Origin: Nematostella vectensis
Taxonomy: Eukaryota > Cnidaria > Anthozoa > Actiniaria > Edwardsiidae
DNA length: 64,000 bases
NCBI RefSeq assembly: GCF_932526225.1
Contig: NC_064045.1
Coordinates: 3,077,998-3,141,997 of the forward strand
Direction: 5' to 3'
The notes below the pieces were generated by a model. The model had not been told where the DNA came from. It saw only the letters and a list, made by a program, of their open reading frames with translations, and made no database searches. Each line of letters opens with the position of its first letter. Position 1 is the first letter of the stretch. Below are positions 61,601 to 64,000 of this stretch, piece by piece. The position numbers were made by a program, and so were the translations under genes.

Positions 61601-63966
61601 CCTAAAAGCCTCTCCCTCCCATCCCTACAAGCACCTCACTCGTACCCCTACCCCTCTCCCTCGTACCCCTACCCCTACCCCTCTCCCTCGTACCCCTACA
61701 AGCCTCTCCCTCGTATCCCTACAAGCACCTCACTCGTATCCCTACAAGCACCTCACTCGTACTCCTGCAAGCCTCTCCCTCGTATCCCTACAAGCACCTC
61801 ACTCGTACCCCTACAAGCCTCTCCCTCGTATCCCTACAAGCACCTCACTCGTACCCCTACAAGCCTATCCCTCGTATCCCTACAAGCCTCTCCCTCGTAC
61901 CCCTACAAGCCTCTCCCTCGTATCCCTACAAGCCTCTCCCTCGTACCCCTACAAGCCTCTCCCTCGTATCCCTACAAGCCTCTCCCTCGTATCCCTACAA
62001 GCCTCTCCCTCGTATCCCTACAAGCACCTCACTCGTACCCCTACAAGCCTCTCCCTCGTATCCCTACAAGCACCTCACTCGTACCCCTAAAAGCCTCTCC
62101 CTCACATCCCTACAAGCCTATCCCTCGTATCCCTACAAGCCTATCCCTCGTATTCCTACAAGCCACTCCCTCGTATTCCTACAAGCCTCTCCCTCGTATC
62201 CCTACAAGCCCCTCCTCGTACCCCAACAAGCCTCTCCCTCGTATCCCTACAAGCCACTCCCTCGTATCCCTACAAGCCACTCCCTCGTATTCCTACAAGC
62301 CACTCCCTCGTATTCCTACAAGCCACTCCCTCGTATTCCTACAAGCCACTCCCTCGTATCCCTACAAGCCACTCCCTCGTATCCCTACAAGCCACTCCCT
62401 CGTACCCCAACAAGCCTCTCCCTCGTATCCCTACAAGCCTCTCCCTCGTATCCCTACAAGCACCTCACTCGTACCCCTAAAAGCCTCTCCCTCCCATCCC
62501 TACAAGCACCTCACTCGTACCACTACCCCTCTCCCTCGTACCCCTACCCCTCTTCCTCGTACCCCTACAAGCCTCTCCCTCGTATCCCTACAAGCACCTC
62601 ACTCGTATCCCTACAAGCACCTCACTCGTACCCCTAAAAGCCTCTCCCTCCCATCCCTACAAGCCTATCCCTCGTATCCCTAAAAGCCACCCCCTTGTAT
62701 TCCTACAAGCCTCTCCCTCGTATCCCTACAAGCCTCTCCCTCGTATCCCTACAAGCCTCTCCCTTGTACCCCTACAAACCTCTCCCTCGTATCCCTACAA
62801 GCCTCTCCCTCGTACCCCTACAAGCCTCTCCCTCGTACCCCTACCCCTACCCCTCTCCCTCGTACCCCTACAAGCCTCTCCCTCGTATCCCTACAAGCCT
62901 CTCCCTCGTATCCCTACAAGCACCTCACTCGTACCCCTAAAAGCCTCTCCCTCCCATCCCTACAAGCCTCTCCCTCGTACCCCTACAAGCCTCTCCCTCG
63001 TATCCCTACAAGCCTCTCCCTCGTATCCATACAAGCACCTCACTCGTACCCCTAAAAGCCTCTCCCTCCCATCCCTACAAGCACCTCAGTCGTACCCCTA
63101 CCCCTCTCCCTCGTACCCCTACCCCTCTCCCTCGTACCCCTACAAGCCTCTCCCTCGTATCCCTACAAGCACCTCACTCGTATCCCTACAAGCACCTCAC
63201 TCGTACCCCTAAAAGCCTCTCCCTCCCATCCCTACAAGCCTATCCCTCGTATCCCTAAAAGCCACTCCCTCGTATTCCTACAAGCCTCTCCCTCGTATCC
63301 ATACAAGCACCTCACTCGTACCCCTAAAAGCCTCTCCCTCCCATCCCTACAAGCACCTCAGTCGTACCCCTACCCCTCTCCCTCGTACCCCTACCCCTCT
63401 CCCTCGTACCCCTACCCCTCTCCCTCGTACCCCTACAAGCCTCTCCCTCGTATCCCTACAAGCACCTCACTCGTATCCCTACAAGCACCTCACTCGTACC
63501 CCTAAAAGCCTCTCCCTCCCATCCCTACAAGCCTATCCCTCGTATCCCTAAAAGCCACTCCCTCGTATTCCTACAAGCCTCTCCCTCGTATCCCTACAAG
63601 CCTCTCCCTCGTATCCCTACAAGCCTATCCCTCGTATCCCTAAAAGCCACTCCCTCGTATTCCTACAAGCCACTCCCTCGTATTCCTACAAGCCTCTCCC
63701 TCGTATCCCTACAAGCCTCTCCATCGTATCCCTACAAGCCTATCCCTCGTATCCCTAAAAGCCACTCCCTCGTGCAGGGTGCGCGCAAACCCTCTGCCCA
63801 TTTTGGTTGCCAAAAAAGGGTAATTTTGTTTAAATAATCTTCGCGCAAATATTATCCTTTTCCATATGATACATAAGAATGCGCATCCCCCCTCCCCCCT
63901 CAGCAAATCTTGGATACACACCTGGTATTTTCCAGCAATCTGGATCTCTATGGTAACGTCCGACAC
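43627..63966 (-). CDS. Polycystin-1 family receptor/channel (REJ, GAIN/GPS, PLAT, 11 TM), 5' end outside window
   Basis: Exons, minus strand: 63966-63922 (tentative), 60771-58509, 58273-57460, 56991-56700, 56285-56013, 54827-54624, 54012-53887, 52553-52329, 51794-51558, 50742-50125, 49464-49234, 48782-48610, 47810-46490, 45447-45282, 45071-43627. All are in phase, giving at least 2810 aa. Order: Cys-rich segment and Asn-glycosylation-rich ectodomain with PKD-like repeats; a REJ module (CVNNCDSK, then TCTRWADEDSPLWYEF); a GAIN region. The GPS spans two exons (CMYWDEVQENW, GC, CLCNHLTWFGS), with the HL-T cleavage site intact. Then come TM1, a PLAT domain (RYLYEIVVCVGTRRRAGTTA, IRIWHDNTGSNPALF) and ten more helices. 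The last five, with the TOP region, form the polycystin channel unit. Conserved landmarks include LPWWMTYIGWLL, ISQPLKV and LLLNMFIAIIVESF. Family members are self-cleaved membrane proteins that pair with TRPP2-type channels. Whether this is closest to PKD1, PKD1L or PKDREJ cannot be decided here. The C-terminus is short. Confidence 0.93.
45632..46097. repeat. 14-bp minisatellite, about 33 units
   Basis: Unit GAAACCTAACGCGT, with GCGA replacing GCGT in some units. It is in the polycystin gene intron between exons 45447-45282 and 47810-46490. Most units contain an ACGCGT (MluI) site and two CpGs. Confidence 0.97.
46266..46436. mobile_element. 171-bp MITE with AAGGC(C/T)G ends
   Basis: Left end AAGGCCGTTTTAGACAGCAT. 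The right end, reverse-complemented, is AAGGCTGATTTAGACAGCAG. The inverted match continues inward to TGTATGCGAC/CGTATGCGAC. PIF/Harbinger-like look is inferred. Intronic in the polycystin gene, about 50 bp from an exon edge. Confidence 0.75.
47951..48136. mobile_element. 186-bp MITE with TAAAGG(C/T)TGGTTC ends
   Basis: Left TAAAGGCTGGTTCTCACTAG; right, reverse-complemented, TAAAGGTTGGTTCCAACTTG. Both are followed by GGACG and AGCGCAAGC-type text, and the interior repeats GCGCAAGC motifs. A PIF/Harbinger relationship is inferred from the end style. Confidence 0.7.
49565..50080. repeat. ATG/GAT-rich imperfect trinucleotide region
   Basis: Long region of GATGAT, GGTGAT and TGTTGATG motifs in the intron between the GPS exon and the GAIN exon. 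Similar simple sequence is at 56320-56580. Open frames here are poly-Met artefacts. Confidence 0.9.
52629..53120. repeat. About 41-bp tandem repeat, about 12 units
   Basis: Units read GGGCCCGTAATTTGGCTTGG, then CGCTATATATGGTAAGT and GCGA. It is intronic in the polycystin gene, with variable unit ends and occasional deletions. Confidence 0.93.
55125..55528. mobile_element. 404-bp foldback element
   Basis: The two halves are inverted copies. GGATGAGATAACTTATTAGG at the left end is matched by AAGTTATCTCATCC at the right end. Internal blocks CCAAGCCTGTACTTGAGCAC and GAAATGCGACCGAACAGTGC recur in reverse complement. The loop is around 55330-55390. Non-coding, in the polycystin intron between exons 56285-56013 and 54827-54624. 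Confidence 0.88.
56320..56580. repeat. ATG/GAT-rich imperfect trinucleotide region
   Basis: GATGATAATGATGATGG-type sequence in the intron between the two REJ exons. Poly-Met/Ile frames on either strand are artefacts. Confidence 0.9.
57050..57440. repeat. Dispersed repeat related to 35880-36480
   Basis: Shares AAACCCTGTA, CAAAGAGCTTTATGAA, TTATACTCCC and AGGTGCCATGGTACCAATAC blocks with the UBFD1 intron repeat. Lies in a polycystin intron ending close to exon 58273-57460. Confidence 0.65.
61380..63775. repeat. 2.4-kb minisatellite of about 21-22-bp units in a polycystin intron
   Basis: Units such as CTCCCTCGTATCCCTACAAG alternate with CACCTCACTCGTACCCCTA variants in a higher-order pattern. 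An open frame of 416 codons at 61433-62683 (Pro/Ser/Leu/Tyr-rich) is produced by the repeat. No start context, splice support or domain backs it. Confidence 0.95.
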
Positions 63967-64000
63967 CTGTCCTCATCTGTATTTTGATTCAATTTACCCT

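Noticed and set aside
61433-62940. 416-codon and 81-codon open frames rich in Pro/Ser/Tyr
   Set aside because: They follow the 21-22-bp minisatellite exactly, have no domain or splice support, and lie in a polycystin intron.
61490-63770. CCCTAA-like text suggesting telomeric repeats
   Set aside because: It occurs only as part of CCCCTAAAAGCC variants in the longer minisatellite unit, never as a tandem hexamer.

Overview
The window looks like nuclear DNA of an intron-rich animal. The genes are split into many short exons with GT/AG borders. They are separated by AT-rich sequence packed with microsatellites, minisatellites and small inverted-repeat transposons. Gene content (FOXRED2, NUBP1, UBFD1, and a polycystin-1 family receptor with REJ, GPS and PLAT modules) plus the repeat style suggest a cnidarian, perhaps a sea anemone such as Nematostella. 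The species is an inference and was not tested.

Layout, left to right. (1) Bases 1-940 are a 20-bp minisatellite. (2) Bases 1098-5430, minus strand: the first seven exons of a FOXRED2-like ER flavoprotein gene (copy A). Its exon 7 has lost the splice acceptor. (3) Bases 5431-9780: intergenic, with dispersed repeats, a LINE remnant, a TTAA-flanked piggyBac-like element and an inverted repeat. (4) Bases 10624-23041, minus strand: an apparently complete FOXRED2 gene (copy B, 21 exons, about 608 aa). Its first seven exons and introns are duplicated in copy A. (5) Bases 26310-33932, minus strand: NUBP1, 11 exons giving exactly 318 aa. (6) Bases 34181-39290, plus strand: UBFD1, 9 exons giving 292 aa, divergent from NUBP1 across a 248-bp shared promoter. 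(7) Bases 39291-43626: intergenic with small MITEs. (8) Bases 43627-63966, minus strand: a polycystin-1-like gene, 15 exons and at least 2810 aa. It is open at its 5' end, which lies beyond the right edge.

I rebuilt the exons by joining conserved peptide blocks at GT/AG sites. All four models keep phase across every junction, apart from the broken exon 7 of copy A. This is strong internal evidence, but no transcript was available. The genes are functionally unrelated: ER flavoprotein, cytosolic Fe-S scaffold, ubiquitin-like protein, and membrane receptor/channel. The most unusual theme is tandem arrays sitting on gene-structure signals. One duplicates the UBFD1 exon 8 splice donor about nine times, one covers the NUBP1 stop codon, one starts just after the FOXRED2 exon 5 donor, and a GGGA tract lies about 25 nt after the FOXRED2 exon 8 donor.
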